Shown: positions 9,606 to 22,066, numbered from the stretch's first letter. The stretch is DNA of 64,000 nt from Dermatemys mawii (GCA_007922305.1 ML677335.1:37020642-37084641), one strand, 5' to 3'. The notes: a model not told the origin generated them from the letters alone. A program made the numbers and translations.

Positions 9606-12430
9606 CCAACCCCTTTTAAGTGAGTTTGTGGAATCTGTCCCACCAGCAGAGACCACTGCTTTCATTGCTGGATACTGGAGAGCTATAAATTAATTAGAAA
9701 TGGGCCTGACCCAAAACACTGGGTCATAACATCTCCAAATTTGGGAGACGTTCAGCTTCAGATGTAAATTTTGTGGCTACAGATGACAAAGAGTAAAAGC
9801 CTTTCAGGAGTTTAGTAGAAAAAGAAAAGCAGTTGTGAAAAGGAGGTGCTCAGGCCAGCAGGTAGACGGGCCTGTTCAGAGGACCATGAGCAGATATTAG
9901 AACACTACTTAGGAGTCACGAGACTGCAAAGCTGGAAGAACTCTGGCAGATAGTAGGGTTCTTAACCTCATTTTTAAGTCAGCCACTAGAGGGCAAAACA
10001 ATTGCATATTAATAAAGGCTTGTGCTTGTTGGAGACTATCCTATGGGAGCAGGTGACGAACGGTATATGGGGTATGCAACAAGAGTGTAATGTGGCTCCT
10101 GGAAGTACATACGTGTAAAGCTTCTACATTGATGATTGACATAAAAAACCGCCTGCCATTGCAATTTCCCAACACATCCATGAGTAGGTAATTAGGGGAC
10201 CACCACAGATATCCAAAAAACTGAATATGTTCGTAAGGCATTAAAACTGTAATCCCACTGAAATAGTGTGAGTTGCTGATGGTGAGGAGGGACAGAAAGA
10301 GCTACAGACACAGCCTCAGTTGTGTCTTTGCATATAGTCTTATACTGTGCTTATAACAGTTTAACTGTAATCTGGACATAACTTTTTAAGTGCTGCCATG
10401 TATAGTAATGTGTGTTAGAAAGGGTTATCCTAGTGGTAAAAAAAAAAATCCCTTTTGAGAGCAAGGTCTTCTTATTCTCATCTCAAACCCTATAGGATGA
10501 AAAGTCATTTTTCTATGAAGAAGCGCTCTCCCTATGAGAAACAACATAATTCCTTTGTGGAAAGTTATACTTTTTCACTTGAGACCAATCCACAAGGGAA
10601 TCTCTTTCTAGAAAAAAAATAAACTCTGCCTGTTGAAGGGAAGAATAGCATTTTGCCTTACACCAGAGTCACAAATACTCATAAAATGAAAACTGATAAA
10701 GTCATTTCACACAGCTCTATCACAAACCCTCACATATACATACCTTCGACAAAATCTGCTGCAGGTAAGGAGAATATTTTAAATGATAAAGCCACAGGAA
10801 ATGTAGTATGTAGTAGCAGATCCTTATAAGTGCCCTTTAGAAGGATGTATATCTTGAGGTACTTAAGAGCTGAACTGCAATAGGAATTACCACGCCCAGA
10901 AGAAGCAGGGTGCCTGTAGACAAAATTTCTGTCCTCCCAATCCTTGTGCAGTGAGGATCACTCTACATTCCTGCCCTGTGGGAACAATGCTGATGAATTT
11001 GGCACTATGGGTATTCGCGGGCCCTTGTATTCAAAGCAGTTTGTACATAGCAGTGGCAGGGACAACTGCAACTCCTGGATGAAGGGGAACTGCTCTTTGA
11101 AGACAGCCCAAGGTTACAAAAACAAGTAATGAATTAACCTACAATGGTTTGGCACGTCAGCTTACACTGTATCCAAAAATTCAGAAACTTATCCAAAGCT
11201 CGTTTACTTTTTTTTTTTTTTTTTTTTTTTGGTCTGCAAAACTGGGCTGGAAACCAGAATACAAGTTCACTTTTGAGGAATGTGGTACTTCCTATTTCTG
11301 GCCAAGGAAGAAATCCTGTAGGAGCACTTTGTTCAAAGTCAAGAAGAGCAGGGTGTGTTAAGATGAATGCCTCCTAACATGACCTCTGAATCATCTAGTG
11401 AATAAGGGTCAGACTGTTCTTGGATCAATACGAGCTGATCCATCTCTCATTGAAATCAATGGTGAAAAATTCATTGACTTAATTGGGAAGAGAAGTGGGT
11501 GATTCATTTATGGAAAACAGAACATCGTCAATGAAAAGGTTCAGTTCTACTTGACACCTTAACACATACAAAAGTCAACTACTTAGTGTTTTCTTTACAT
11601 TTTTATATTTCCAAGATTTATAATTGAAATAATCACCTCCAGGTGAGACTTTTCTGGGCCAACTGAGTCAACATCACTTGTAGGTCATTAATTCCCAGGC
11701 AATGCTCTCTGCAGTTGTCATTACTTTTTAAATTGCTGTTCAACTCTGAGAAGTACCCCTTTGACAAGAGCACTTTCTCACACAACAGATCTGTTCCTCC
11801 AGGTATTCAGTCATAGCTGCTGACACTAACATATTTCTTTACGTTACTGACAAAAATAACATTTTACTACTTTTACTCCCATTCACCTTGCAAAGATGAC
11901 AAAGGTAAGAGTGAGCAAGTAGATTCTATTCTGGCTGATGAATCACCAACAGTTCTTTACTAACTTACAACTGCAAGGGCAAAGTCTATAATTTGTCACA
12001 CCTGCGCAACTTCACTCAAGAGAATAGGCCAGATTCTGATCTCAGTTACACACACGTAAGTATGGAATTACTGTGAATTTACACCAACACTAATGAGAGC
12101 AGAAGCTAACCAAGAGGTTTGCATGGGCATTTATTTCATATGGTCCTCGTGACCATAGCACAGGTGTAAATGAGAACAGACTTTGGCCTACACAGTCTCT
12201 CTTTTACTTTAGATGAGCCAGAGGAAAGCAAGTATTCAACTTGACTTTCATCAGTTGCATTGACAGGACTGTTGATAGGTGATAAACCATTTTTTAGTCG
12301 CAAATCAAGCACATATGTGCAGAGCCAGTGAGGCACAACAGACACAGAACCTCACAATAACATTTGTAGTTACTTTTTAGAATTAAATAAACAAAACCAG
12401 CCACTCACATTATCGTATTACTGTATGGGA
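9606..12430. other. Unassigned intronic DNA
   Basis: No exon or repeat is confidently recognised. A 23-base T run lies at 11208-11230. A degenerate segment at about 12028-12112 resembles a widespread reptile repeat beginning CAGATTCTGATCTCAG. If the pseudogene model is right, one or more missing exons would be expected somewhere between 5.1 and 16.7 kb; none was identified. Confidence 0.4.
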
Positions 12431-12525
12431 AAGCTAAATCCTGCAGTTCTTACACTCAAAGCTACCATTGAAGTCAATAGGCATTTACTTGAGCAATAAT
12501 TTCAGGATTTGGCACATTATTATGG
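12430..12525. repeat. Old imperfect-hairpin repeat
   Basis: AAATCCTGCAG at the left is loosely mirrored by CAGGATTTGG at the right around a centre containing ATTGAAGTCAATAGG, which is itself partly palindromic. Similar centre motifs occur at about 4620 and 16430. This looks like an ancient fold-back repeat of amniotes. Confidence 0.45.
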
Positions 12526-12884
12526 TCCAAAACTTCCATAATGGAAGGCAATGGTTTTTTTTCCATTTTGTATAAGATCACAATATGGATCTGATCAGAG
12601 CATGCATTAAAAATGCTTCAGGAAATCAAATGATACACAACCCTCTCCACCCCAAGATCTCATGAAAAATGAGAAGACTCTTCAGAGGTTCTCGAGACAA
12701 TCTGTAAAGAACAAATGTGACTCTGTCCAAGGAAGGAATATTGTCTTTCATGAAAAACGGTGTGTAAAGTAAGCAATGTGGCAAATAATTTTCTCTACTT
12801 AACTAGGACCAGGAAATACAAAAAAAGTTTCATGCTAAGGATTGTTCTTTCAAAGAGCCAACTTCTATGCACTACACAGTACTG

Positions 12885-13012
12885 TAATATTAAAATAATT
12901 ATCAATTTAAGAGCAACAAGGTTGGAAAAATAATATCTTTTATTGAACCAATTTCTGTTGGTGAGAGAAGAAAGCTGACTAGCCCCACAAAGCTCTTCTT
13001 AAGTGAAACTAC
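12885..13012. repeat. Recalled turtle interspersed repeat fragment
   Basis: The segment around ATCTTTTATTGAACCAATTT and GTTGGTGAGAGAAGAAAGC, followed by AAAGCTCTTCTT, is one I recall from many turtle loci. Its class is not certain to me. The copy is diverged. Confidence 0.45.
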
Positions 13013-14658
13013 TCCAGACTTGCACCTTTTTAACAGAAATCAGAATCTTTCCTAACACAAACGTCTTCCTAAAATTCAGATATACTCTTGCTTGCTTTAG
13101 AGTCAGATTTATCTGGGGGTTTTTTTGGGGGGGGGGTCATTTTAGTGGTCATTCTACATTTTCATTCACCATATGTTTCTCCTTGCCACGTACATTATCA
13201 CCAGGTTGTGCTCCTCTAAAATTGAGGAAATCATCATCACAATTATCCATTCTCTCTACCCTTCAATTCACTCTCTGCGTTATTGGCTGCTTCTTGGTTG
13301 GCCAAGTAAAGTCTGTAACATAATTTCTGATCACTGCATTTGGTCAATTCCAAAATTTCAGGGACTGTCCTAGGCACTACCAATGTGCAGAATCCTACTG
13401 ATTTTAGTGAAAATCAGAAGAGTTTGGCATCTGCTTAGCAGACCCAGCAGCTTCAACTACCTCTGTAGTTGTCTACAGTCCAAAGAATTGGCTGAGGGCA
13501 GCCACTGACTTCTCCCAGCATAATACTTCACATCTCAGCTCTACCCTTCCTCCAAATACAGTTTTAGATTATTGACTCCCTCAATGACTTCTCTCCCAGA
13601 GAGAAAAGAAATAATAAGGTTGGGAAGGGGGAAAAGCAGATATATGGTGGTTCACATGGAGCTCCTGGCATGGGTGGGGTTCTGGGGTGTACACAGACTC
13701 CCCCTGGCATGTGGCAGCAGGGAAAATGAGGGCATGTTTTTATAATCAAAAAGCCTTCAGAATGGGTCACATGCTGCCATCATGTTATTTTCTTATTCAC
13801 TCTTGGGGTACCCAGGTATCAGAAGCAGGAATGATTATCCATTCTGGCCAATATCTCTGGCTGGAGCCCATCAGTAACCAAGCTCAAAAGAGCAGAAAAT
13901 AAAGGCTGTTAAAGAAATACTGTGAGAGAAGTATAGTTGGGCACTTTAGGAAGCTTCGCATAGACATCAATATTTAAAGCCCTTTTTTTCTTTCATGCAA
14001 TTCAGCAGGAAACACTATGCTTTAACCAGAGTACAGTCTGTGAACGAGGCAATTACAATCTGTTATCCACATCCTCTCTCTCTCACTTAAGGGACTTTTT
14101 TTTCAAAACTAAAAGCAACACAAAACTGTTTGCTTTATGATTTAATCTTGTCGAAAGCAAAAGCAGTTTGTCAGTACCTTGTCTAACTCCCATATTACTG
14201 TTCCAGTTAGGGGTGATGGGGTAAGGGGTTGGTTATATGTTTGGGGGAACTTTCAGGCACACACCACACTTATTCATTGTCAGTTCAAAGTTCCCCAAAT
14301 GAATCTGAATCTTTTGAAGTTTGAGCTCAGTTCATTACCAAGTTACCTCTGGGGGACTGCGAGGGAGTTTTGAGTGACACCATCAAATTGTAGAAAAGCC
14401 TGATTTATTTGTGATCTTCTTAGTAAGAGGGGCAGAAGATCTTTAACAAAACTCTCAAAGCTCCAGACCAAGGTAAATTGTGTTACAATTCAGTAAATTA
14501 ACAGTAATGCAAGCCATAGGGAAACATACAGAAAGGACAACTATATCTCATGGCTGGAAGGTTAGAAGCAAGAGTCAAGGAACAGACAGTTTCAGTGGAG
14601 TATTACTTCAGCTTACAGTCCTCCATAAAATGCTCATTAGTCCAGTAGCAAGTGTAGA
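13013..14658. other. Unassigned intronic DNA
   Basis: No exon, terminal repeat or known family is recognised. Open frames of about 60-106 codons in this stretch show no domain and no splice-supported ends. A T/G-rich tract lies near 13118-13137. Confidence 0.4.
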
Positions 14659-14659
14659 T

Positions 14660-14875
14660 AAACAGCATGGTCCTGGGGGTAGAACACTGGAGTGCATCCA
14701 TGAGATCTGGGATCTCTTCCCAGCTCTGCCACCAACCTCCTGTGTGATATTGGGCAAGTCATTTCACCTCTCCAGACCTCTGTTTCCCTTCCCCCAACTT
14801 TGTTTGTCCTTTCTATTTAGAGCGTTAAGTCTGTGGCGGAGGGATTGTCTCTTACTATGAATCTGTAGAGTGCCT
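14660..14875 (+). repeat. MIR/CORE-SINE, sense
   Basis: The tRNA-related head (AGCATGGTCCTGGGGGTAGA), the CCCAGCTCTGCCACCAACC core entry, then TGGGCAAGTCATTTCACCTC and CTCTGTTTCCCTTCCCC follow MIR order without rearrangement. The 3' tail degrades near 14870. Confidence 0.85.
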
Positions 14876-15324
14876 TACCTAATGAAGCCTCATCTCAACT
14901 GGGACCTAGAGTGGGGACAAATAGTGATAGCACCAGAAGTATGTGAAGAGCAGCATGTAAAGGAGAGAAGAGCGGCAAGGGGCCATGGCATCAACACACT
15001 GTAGCAGTGTGGTTGAGCAGCAGCAAGTAGCCACAATGGACCAGAGAAGCAGTTGATAGGGTAAGACGGAAACATCTAAGTAAACATGTACATTATTTTA
15101 AATATATTCATTGGTGGTTTTGAGCTCTCATGCAAATATATATTTAGATAATTATTAAAAGCATTGACTCAGCACTCTGTAAGAGGTTTTATAGAGTCAC
15201 TATGGTCTGCTGCATAATTATATACTGAGTTTTTTTAAAAAAATTGTATCATTAATAGACCATTACACCAATGAAAAAGATGTTATGGTCTAGCCTACAA
15301 ATATGCATTTGCACTATATTTAAA

Positions 15325-16140
15325 ATAGAGTCACAGAAACCAGAGATGGAAAAGACTTATGAGGTCGTCAGTTCATATGGCTGCCAACGCAAAACTATTT
15401 TTTACATTTTTTTTCCAGTTTAGTTTTAAACACTGTGGAAAATGGAAACTCTACCCCTTTCCTTGGCAGGCTATTCCACAGCCTAACACATCCTGCAATC
15501 AGGAAGTTTTTCCTAGTATTAAGCCTCAATTTCCCCTTTCTCAATTTTATCTCATTACTCTTATTTACAGCCTCTTATACCATGCACAAGAGTTCCTATT
15601 CCTCCTGTTATTAACACTCCTTAAATATTTGTACAGTAACCTTCCTTAGTTATAAGCCATCACTTATGCCAAGTATACACAATCACCGCTCAATCCTTCC
15701 TCATAATTCAATCCCTCCAGCCACTCTCTCCCCTCCCTACCCCAACCCCTGCCCAATTCAATAATATCTCTTGGAAATGGGGGATCCAAAACTGAACTCA
15801 CTAATACAGGCTCTCCTTTGTAAGAGCCACTTCGCTCTATATTACCTCATGATGCCTCTGTGGATGCAGACCAAAATGGTACTGATCCTTTCTCTGTTGT
15901 TTTAAACTCATGTCTAATTTGTCCACCACCACCATAAGGTCTTTTTTAGTATTGCTAATCCCTATGCTCCTCACTCCCCCCTCCCCTTCCCTACCCACAG
16001 AATGTGTGTGTCTGTTACAAATTATTTCTCCCCAGATGGATTCAGTTGCAATGTCCCAGAGTTTTCTTCTGTCCAGATATTTAATTTCTCTAGGTCACTT
16101 TGTAAGTGCTCTGTGAGGTCATTGTATCCATTCTGGTGAT
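15325..16140 (-). mobile_element. CR1 LINE 3' end, antisense
   Basis: The plus strand reads as the complement of the CR1 C-terminal coding region and 3' UTR: remnants resembling GGCTATTCCACAGCCTAAC, AAGTTTTTCCTAGTATTAAG, CTCATTACTCTTATTTAC, GGATCCAAAACTGAACTCACTAATACAGG (short parts only) and TTTAATTTCTCTAGGTCACT occur in the expected order. It is heavily diverged, with stops in every frame, and truncated at its 5' side as CR1 copies usually are. Confidence 0.75.
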
Positions 16141-16708
16141 TGTCAACAATTTCTAATTTCCAGTAAGGAAATGAAGGAAAACAGTATATGTTCATTACCA
16201 TATCAATGCTCATTCATTTAGGTAACTCAACTCAGACAGAAATTGAGGGGGATACAAATAAAAAATGGGAGGTGAGAAGATCCTCTTGTCACCAGGGGGA
16301 GGAGGGAGAGAAAAGATAAGGTTCGTATCTAAAAACCCTGAAAAAAAAAATAATCCACTGCAACCATAGCAGCAGCTACACCAATGGACACCGTTCTAGG
16401 CCCTGATCTTGCACCATAGGAGTCAATGGGAGCAAGATCAAGTCTCTACTGAACCAAGGGGAGAACTGTATTTTAGCCACCACTGCCATACTCCCTCTGT
16501 GATAGTAGCATTAGTACCAGATGAGAGGCTGGAGGGAGGGAAAACATGAGATGGAACAGTTTGCTTATTCTTACTTTTCTAACTGGACTAAAATCATGAG
16601 AGGGAGATGGGGGTTTCCTCTTATTCAAGACTAAAAAAGATGGGAACATTTATTGCAGCTAAAACTAGATGGGATATTTCTAAGGGTAGACACATTACTA
16701 TAGCTCAC

Positions 16709-16821
16709 TTGATATTTCTGGATATCCTTTATACTGAAGCAGGTCTGCCTCAAAGCCACAATGAAGTTGGTGAACCCAAGTCCCTGCAAAACTCCTGGGA
16801 TCCTTGCTCAGCTCCATGATA
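16709..16821 (-). pseudogene. HGSNAT-like exon with in-frame stop
   Basis: The acceptor CCACAG (complement of 16822-16827) precedes an exon beginning TA-TCA-TGG, which completes the Leu codon begun by the 39.9 kb exon. It reads (L)-S-W-S-stop-A-R-I-P-G-V-L-Q-G-L-G-F-T-N-F-I-V-A-L, closely matching the conserved SWDKxRIPGVLQxLGxTxFxVA segment of HGSNAT. The stop is TGA at 16808-16810, where the family has lysine. The donor GTGAGC follows at 16708-16703 and gives a 113-bp exon ending on a codon boundary. The 3' third, after I-V-A-L, no longer resembles the family. Confidence 0.88.
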
Positions 16822-16827
16822 CTGTGG

Positions 16828-18320
16828 TGAGAGAGATGAGCATGCAAAGCGACATTACCACCAAAATATAGTAGATTGCAATCATGTGCTGTCTGTGCAA
16901 AGCCAAAAAGATGAGTATTTAAAAGAGCCATGTTAGACCTCACAGATTCTCAATAGGTTTACTACTACTAGAGAGGGGAAGACAGGGCTAGCTAAGTGTC
17001 TGGACCTTGCCTTGTTGCCCAGAACCCACATACTTCCCTTCCTCCCTGGCAGTGTTTCCTAGAAACCGCCTCCAATACCTGGAAATTAGTCCACTCCCTG
17101 ATAATAGCCATCTTAGTACTTGTCAGTTTCTTAACAGCCAACACATGCCTACTCCCTCCCCGATGAGACCCAGGACTATAAAGTGCATGGGTTATGATGA
17201 CAAACAAAATGTGAGGATTAATCAGCAGGGTTCATACTCTTAAGCATTGGGCTTCATCCAACCTATATTGTCCACTTACAGTGGAAGTATTCCCATCAGT
17301 ACATTACTGCCATTTATTCTTAATGTACTCTTCAACTTTCGTTGTGCAAGCAAAAATGGGGCAAAGAATGAAGAGGATGCTTTTTAAAAGCATTCTGCTT
17401 TCTAGTGTTCCCTACAGAGAGGAACCTGGCAGTTCAGAGTAACAATGACAAGAGAATAGAGACTGAAGCTGTGGTGGGCTCTCAGGTGCCTTAGGCAATG
17501 AATCATGTAGTCGTCTAGTTGCTATCAAGAAATCTTACCTTGGAATCCATTAGAAAACTTTTCATATTCATTTTTTGCTTATTTTTCTAAACAAACAAGT
17601 TTTGGCTTTTAGTGCCAAGAGTCCATCTTTTGGGGTGAGAAAATGATCACTCATTCCCCTCCAAACTTAATTTGGAACAAACATTTCATAATTTTATTTT
17701 CTTTCTAATGTTATTCCTGTACAAAGATCAAGAAAAGACCATGTCAAGCCTGTCATTGGTTGCAAAGTCAAATCATCATGAAAAATTCAGTTTTGCCATT
17801 TGAAAAAAGCATACTGGAAGCTCAGTTTCACATTTTGGAGATCATCATTTATCATGGAATATCTGACTTCCCCTTTTCATACAACCCACATTTTTCTAAG
17901 AAGGTCTATTTTTAAACATAGATGCCTTTCCCAAATCAACTTTCAAGTAGAGTCTACACACTTTGATCCATCCTGTAGTTTGGGTTAATTAACACAAAAA
18001 AAAATAAGAGAAGAAAGTCCAGCTCAAACCATCTCCCCAAGGTTTGGCTGCCCTTAGGGTTCCTCTCTCCAGACCAGTCAGCCCACACCCCAGCTCAACA
18101 CATCCTAGCAGAATAAAAAAAAGCCACGTGTCTTAATGAATCATCAGAACCAAGTTAACATTCCTTAGCAGAATTAATGTTTGCTGCCAAAATGGGGTGT
18201 TTCAGGAGTGAATCCATTTGTTACAGAAACTCATTGGGAGATCAAAATTCTGTGAATACTGGCAAGGCTGATGACTCCAAATGAAGGTTGGCCTTGTCAT
18301 GTCCCAGGTTACTGGGAATC
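16828..18320. other. Unassigned intronic DNA
   Basis: No exon or repeat family is recognised between the 16.7 kb pseudogene exon and the nested element at 18.3 kb. Confidence 0.4.
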
Positions 18321-18364
18321 TAAGGTCTGATCTACACTAGGAAACTAGGTTGGTTTAACTACAT

Positions 18365-20285
18365 TGTGACGGATTTGGTCACAGAGACCCCCTTGGAACT
18401 GTCATCTGAGGAGCTGGAATTACCTTTGAACCTGTTTTCCCTGCCAGCTTGGGACTCCAGAACCCTGCCTTGTTGATCCAGATACACTAGCTTGCCGCAA
18501 CAAAGACCGAGGTCTGGTCCACACCCCCAGAGCTGCAGACTTAACCAAAAACTGCTCAGCAGGTCACCTATCTCAAGCACCTAAACACCCAGTTCCCAAT
18601 GAGATCCAACCCCCAAATAAATCTGTTTTACTCTATACAAAGCTTATACAAGGTAAACTTATAAATTGTCTGCTCTCTATAACACTGATAAAGAGAGATG
18701 CAAAGCTGTTTGCTCCCCCAGGTACTAATCACTTACTCTGGGTTAATTAATAAACAAAAGTGATTTTATTAAGTATAAAAAGTATGAGTTAAGTGGTTTC
18801 AAATAATAACAGACAGAACAAAGTAATTCACCAAGCGAAATAAAGCAAAAACACGCAAGTCTAACCCTAATACATTAAGAAACTGACACAGGTAATATCT
18901 CACCCTCAGAGATGTTTCAATAAGCTTCTTTCATAGACTAGACTTCTTCCTAGTCCGGGCCCAATCCTTTCCCCGGTACAGTCCTTGTTAATTCCAGCTC
19001 AGGTGGTAACTAGGAGATTTCTCATGACTGGCAGCCTCCTTTGTTCTCTTCCACCCCCTTTTATAACTTTGGTACAAGGCAGGAATCTTTTGTCTCTCTC
19101 TCTGGATCCCCACCCCTCCTTCTAAATGGAGAAGCACCAGATTTAAGATGGAGTCCCGTATCCTGTGACATGGTCACATATCCTGTGAGACTTCATTCTT
19201 CCAGGGCTGGCCCACCTGTACCCAGAGAGGTTTGCAAGTAAATAGAGCCATTTACAACCAGTTGTCCAAGTCAATGAGAACCATCAAGATTTTAACCCAT
19301 CATCAATGGTCTACACTTTGCATAATTACAGTAGTACCTCAGAGTTATACCTTGTATTTCTAGCTGCAGATACAAGAATGATTCATACATACAAATAGCA
19401 TGAACACACTCAGTAGATTATAAATTTTGTAATAACATCTGTGGCGGTCTATGCCCCCCACCCCATCGCACAAACAGGGGGTAGAGGACGGAAGTGCACT
19501 GCCTACGAGTCCTCTCCCTGGTTTTCCCGATGACAAGTCAGGATCTAAAGTCCAAAACACAGGTGATAGCCCCTAGGATCAGGGCAGTGTATCCTAGTGG
19601 CCGGAGTTCAATAGACCCTCCCCGCACTCCGAGATGCAAGGCAGCGTGGCCTAGCAGTCAGAGTTGAATGGGGGCAGGGTGCCCACCAAGGGATGTGGTG
19701 GTTCTGGTACGGAGTCCCAGGCCCACTCAACTCCACCAGACTCTGACCCAGGGCCCTAACAGTGGTGAAGTAATTTCTCCTTGACTTAGCAGGGGGTTGC
19801 TACTGAAACACACTGAGGTTTCCCAGGCAGGAGGTACCACTCCATCACCCTCCCTGGGTCACTTTCTATCAGTATCTGCACTGAGGTCTCCCATAAGGCT
19901 TCAGATTATTTGTGGTCTGTGGCTCCACCCATTACCAGAGTTCAAGCAGGCCCAGGGAGGCTCTGGTTCCTGGCACAGAGACGGGCTGTGGCTCATCCAC
20001 CGCAAGCGCTTCCCAGAAAGGTCCTTCCTCTGCAGCCTCTAGCCCAGAATGAGCTCGTCTTCCTCCCTTTATGCTGCTAGAGCATTTGGACCATGCCCAG
20101 TCCCTCCTGGGAGGCAGGACTTCCACTATCAATAATATGGGCTTAACCCTGTCTGGGCTAGTGCAGGGTAAGCAGACCCCGTCACAATATCTTACAAGAG
20201 ACCTTTTGCATAAAGCATATTCCAGTTACATTATATTCACACTCATTAGCATATTTCCATAAAACATATGGAGTGCAACGTCACA
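18365..20285 (-). mobile_element. Outer solo LTR inserted in the MITE
   Basis: It starts TGTGACGGATTTGG and ends GCAACGTCACA, with short inverted TGTGACG/CGTCACA termini. Flanking pentamers TACAT (18360-18364) and TATAT (20286-20290) fit a 5-bp duplication with one change. On the minus strand a TATA box (TATAAAAGGGGGTGG, near 19050-19065) lies upstream of a polyadenylation signal AATAAA (near 18765-18775), so the LTR points leftward. About 1.17 kb without the insertion it carries. No coding sequence. Confidence 0.82.
19440..20186 (-). mobile_element. Inner solo LTR nested in the outer LTR
   Basis: It starts TGTGGCGGTC and ends CCCCGTCACA. The flanking pentamers ACATC (19435-19439) and ATATC (20187-20191) differ by one base. 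The outer LTR resumes on the far side. It is 747 bp, GC-richer than its host, with no recognisable protein. Orientation is a guess from a TATA-like CATAAAGGGAGG on the minus strand near 20065. Its termini resemble those of the outer LTR, which suggests related elements. Confidence 0.8.
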
Positions 20286-20525
20286 TATATTGCTTACAAG
20301 TTAGAAAAATCCCTATCCCCGAGTGACACAGTTGAACTGACCTAATACCTGATGTAGACTAGATCAATAGGAGAATTCTTCTGTTCCCCTCCCTGAGAGG
20401 CAGTAGCTAGGTTGAGTACCTATGTCCATGGGAGAATCTCTCCCATAAGAATAGGATGCTACAAGAAGTGCTCTGATGGTGCCGCTGCAGCATTTTAAGA
20501 GTAGACAAGCCTTAATCCACCAAAT

Positions 20526-20702
20526 CCAATCCAAATTAATTAAAGGTGTGAATTAGAAGTGGATTTGTTAAACTGCATTAAACCCCTGTGTGAACACTCT
20601 CATTCAGAAAGGCCACTTTAATTCTGAATGAGGGGTTTCACACAGGGATTAAATGTGATTAACAAATCCACTTCAAATTCACATCTTTAATTTGGATCAA
20701 TT
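20526..20702. mobile_element. Hairpin MITE
   Basis: Two arms of about 70-80 bp (20528-20609 and 20630-20699) are inverted copies of one another: the left arm reads through AGGTGTGAATTAGAAGTGG and the right arm is its complement with a few mismatches, separated by about 20 bp. It begins only about 15 bp after the Harbinger MITE ends. The superfamily is unknown. Confidence 0.78.
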
Positions 20703-22058
20703 TTCCTTTATGACCCTATGTTGACAAGATTTAAGACTCAATATTAAATTAGTGATCAAGCAGATTTACTCGGTGCATTCATCAGCCATCCTCCTGACGC
20801 TAGCTGATATGCCCTGTCCCAGCATGCCTAATTCCTCATGTAAAACAGAGGATGGACTCACTGGAGAATCTGTTTCTATAGCTGGTATTCCAAATTCCTG
20901 GCCAAGAATATGGACAGTGTGGTTATAGGACATTATAGCAATTGGTCAGGGGCAATATAGGGATGCTTACATAGTCTAAGTCTTTGTGGCTTGTTGCTAA
21001 AATGTACAGATTTTATCTTTCAGTTCTCTTAGTAACTTAATCTTGGTAAGCACAAATATTCACTCACATTTTTAAAAATCAAATGAAATAAATGGATCCT
21101 TTGGAATGAGCACTAAAAGCAATACAATCAGCAAGTTCAGCTAAGAAAGTCCACTGTCTGATACCTATATTCTTTGAAATAGGAATGACAATGCATCTTG
21201 CAAATCATAGTATAACATTACCAACTTGCCATCACATTACAAAATTTCTGTTAGATTGAGTTGAGATTTTATTACATTAGTATTTGGTTTTTGATAATAT
21301 GATACATAGCAGAGCCCCTCTCTCACTACTCTAGGGAACATGTGCAGTAGGAAGATACTGAAAGCCAGGCATGCCATTTCTAGCACATCAGGCTCATTTT
21401 TAACTGAATTCAGGAGCCCAAGAGGATTGCATACAGTAAGCCTCACATCATACCAACATCCGTCATTCGACCCTACGAGATCGAAAGAATCATTTGTTGG
21501 TATATTTGCTTTTCCATTTGACATGCCTATGGACCATCAGATCTTTTCAGTTTCATTCATTTTTATAGATTTGGTTCTCATTTAGGATACATAGTAGAAT
21601 ACTTGAATTTCAGGTAATTATACCAGTGGAATAGCACTAAAAATAACAGTACACCTAAGCCAGGAGCTTGGACACCCTGTTGTAGAATAAAGCGCTTGAA
21701 GTGACCAAGTTCACCTGGACCTAAGTTTTCTCTTCTTCCCAAATGCCCACAAATCATCACCTTCTGGCCTGCTGCCAGAAAATTCATAGGAAAGCATTTC
21801 CTGAGACTGGCTAACAACTGAGATAGCAGATTTCTGCCAAAGGAGTTGATTGCTGGGAAAACAGAGTACATATGAGCTCTGTAGTCCATGTTGCACTACT
21901 TGTACAAATAAGTGGCTTCCAGGAAATGTGACCCATGTGTGGTAAGGTGCACAAAGTAGACTAGACAGGCTACCTCAAGACTGTAGGAGGAGTATTTGCA
22001 TTGTTGAACTACTGAACCAGTGATACCATCTATATTAGCATTGTACCAGTGGAGAACA
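20703..22058. other. Unassigned intronic DNA
   Basis: Minus-strand open frames of up to 103 codons exist around 21578-21889, but they show no domain, no family resemblance and no convincing splice context. Confidence 0.4.
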
Positions 22059-22066
22059 GCCTAGTG

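Larger units (their letters stand above)
18324..20511. mobile_element. PIF/Harbinger MITE split by a nested LTR
   Basis: The left part (18324-18364) starts GGTCTGATCTACAC after TAA. The right part (20286-20511) resumes with the matching interior and ends GTAGACAAGCC before TTAA. Its interior contains short inverted segments (AATAGGAGAATTCTTCTG and ATGGGAGAATCTCTCCCATA) typical of this MITE group. The 1.9 kb between the two parts is a solo LTR that itself contains another LTR. Confidence 0.8.

Noticed and set aside
10744..10758. 15-bp stretch on the minus strand between a good acceptor (CTTACCTGCAG) and donor (GTATGT)
   Set aside because: The encoded five residues do not match the missing acetyltransferase segment, and such pairs arise by chance.
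14890..15075. Minus-strand frame with S-G-P-L-W-L-L, considered as the missing W-P-Q-W-L-L exon
   Set aside because: Similarity stops after a few residues and no donor or acceptor in the required phase is present.
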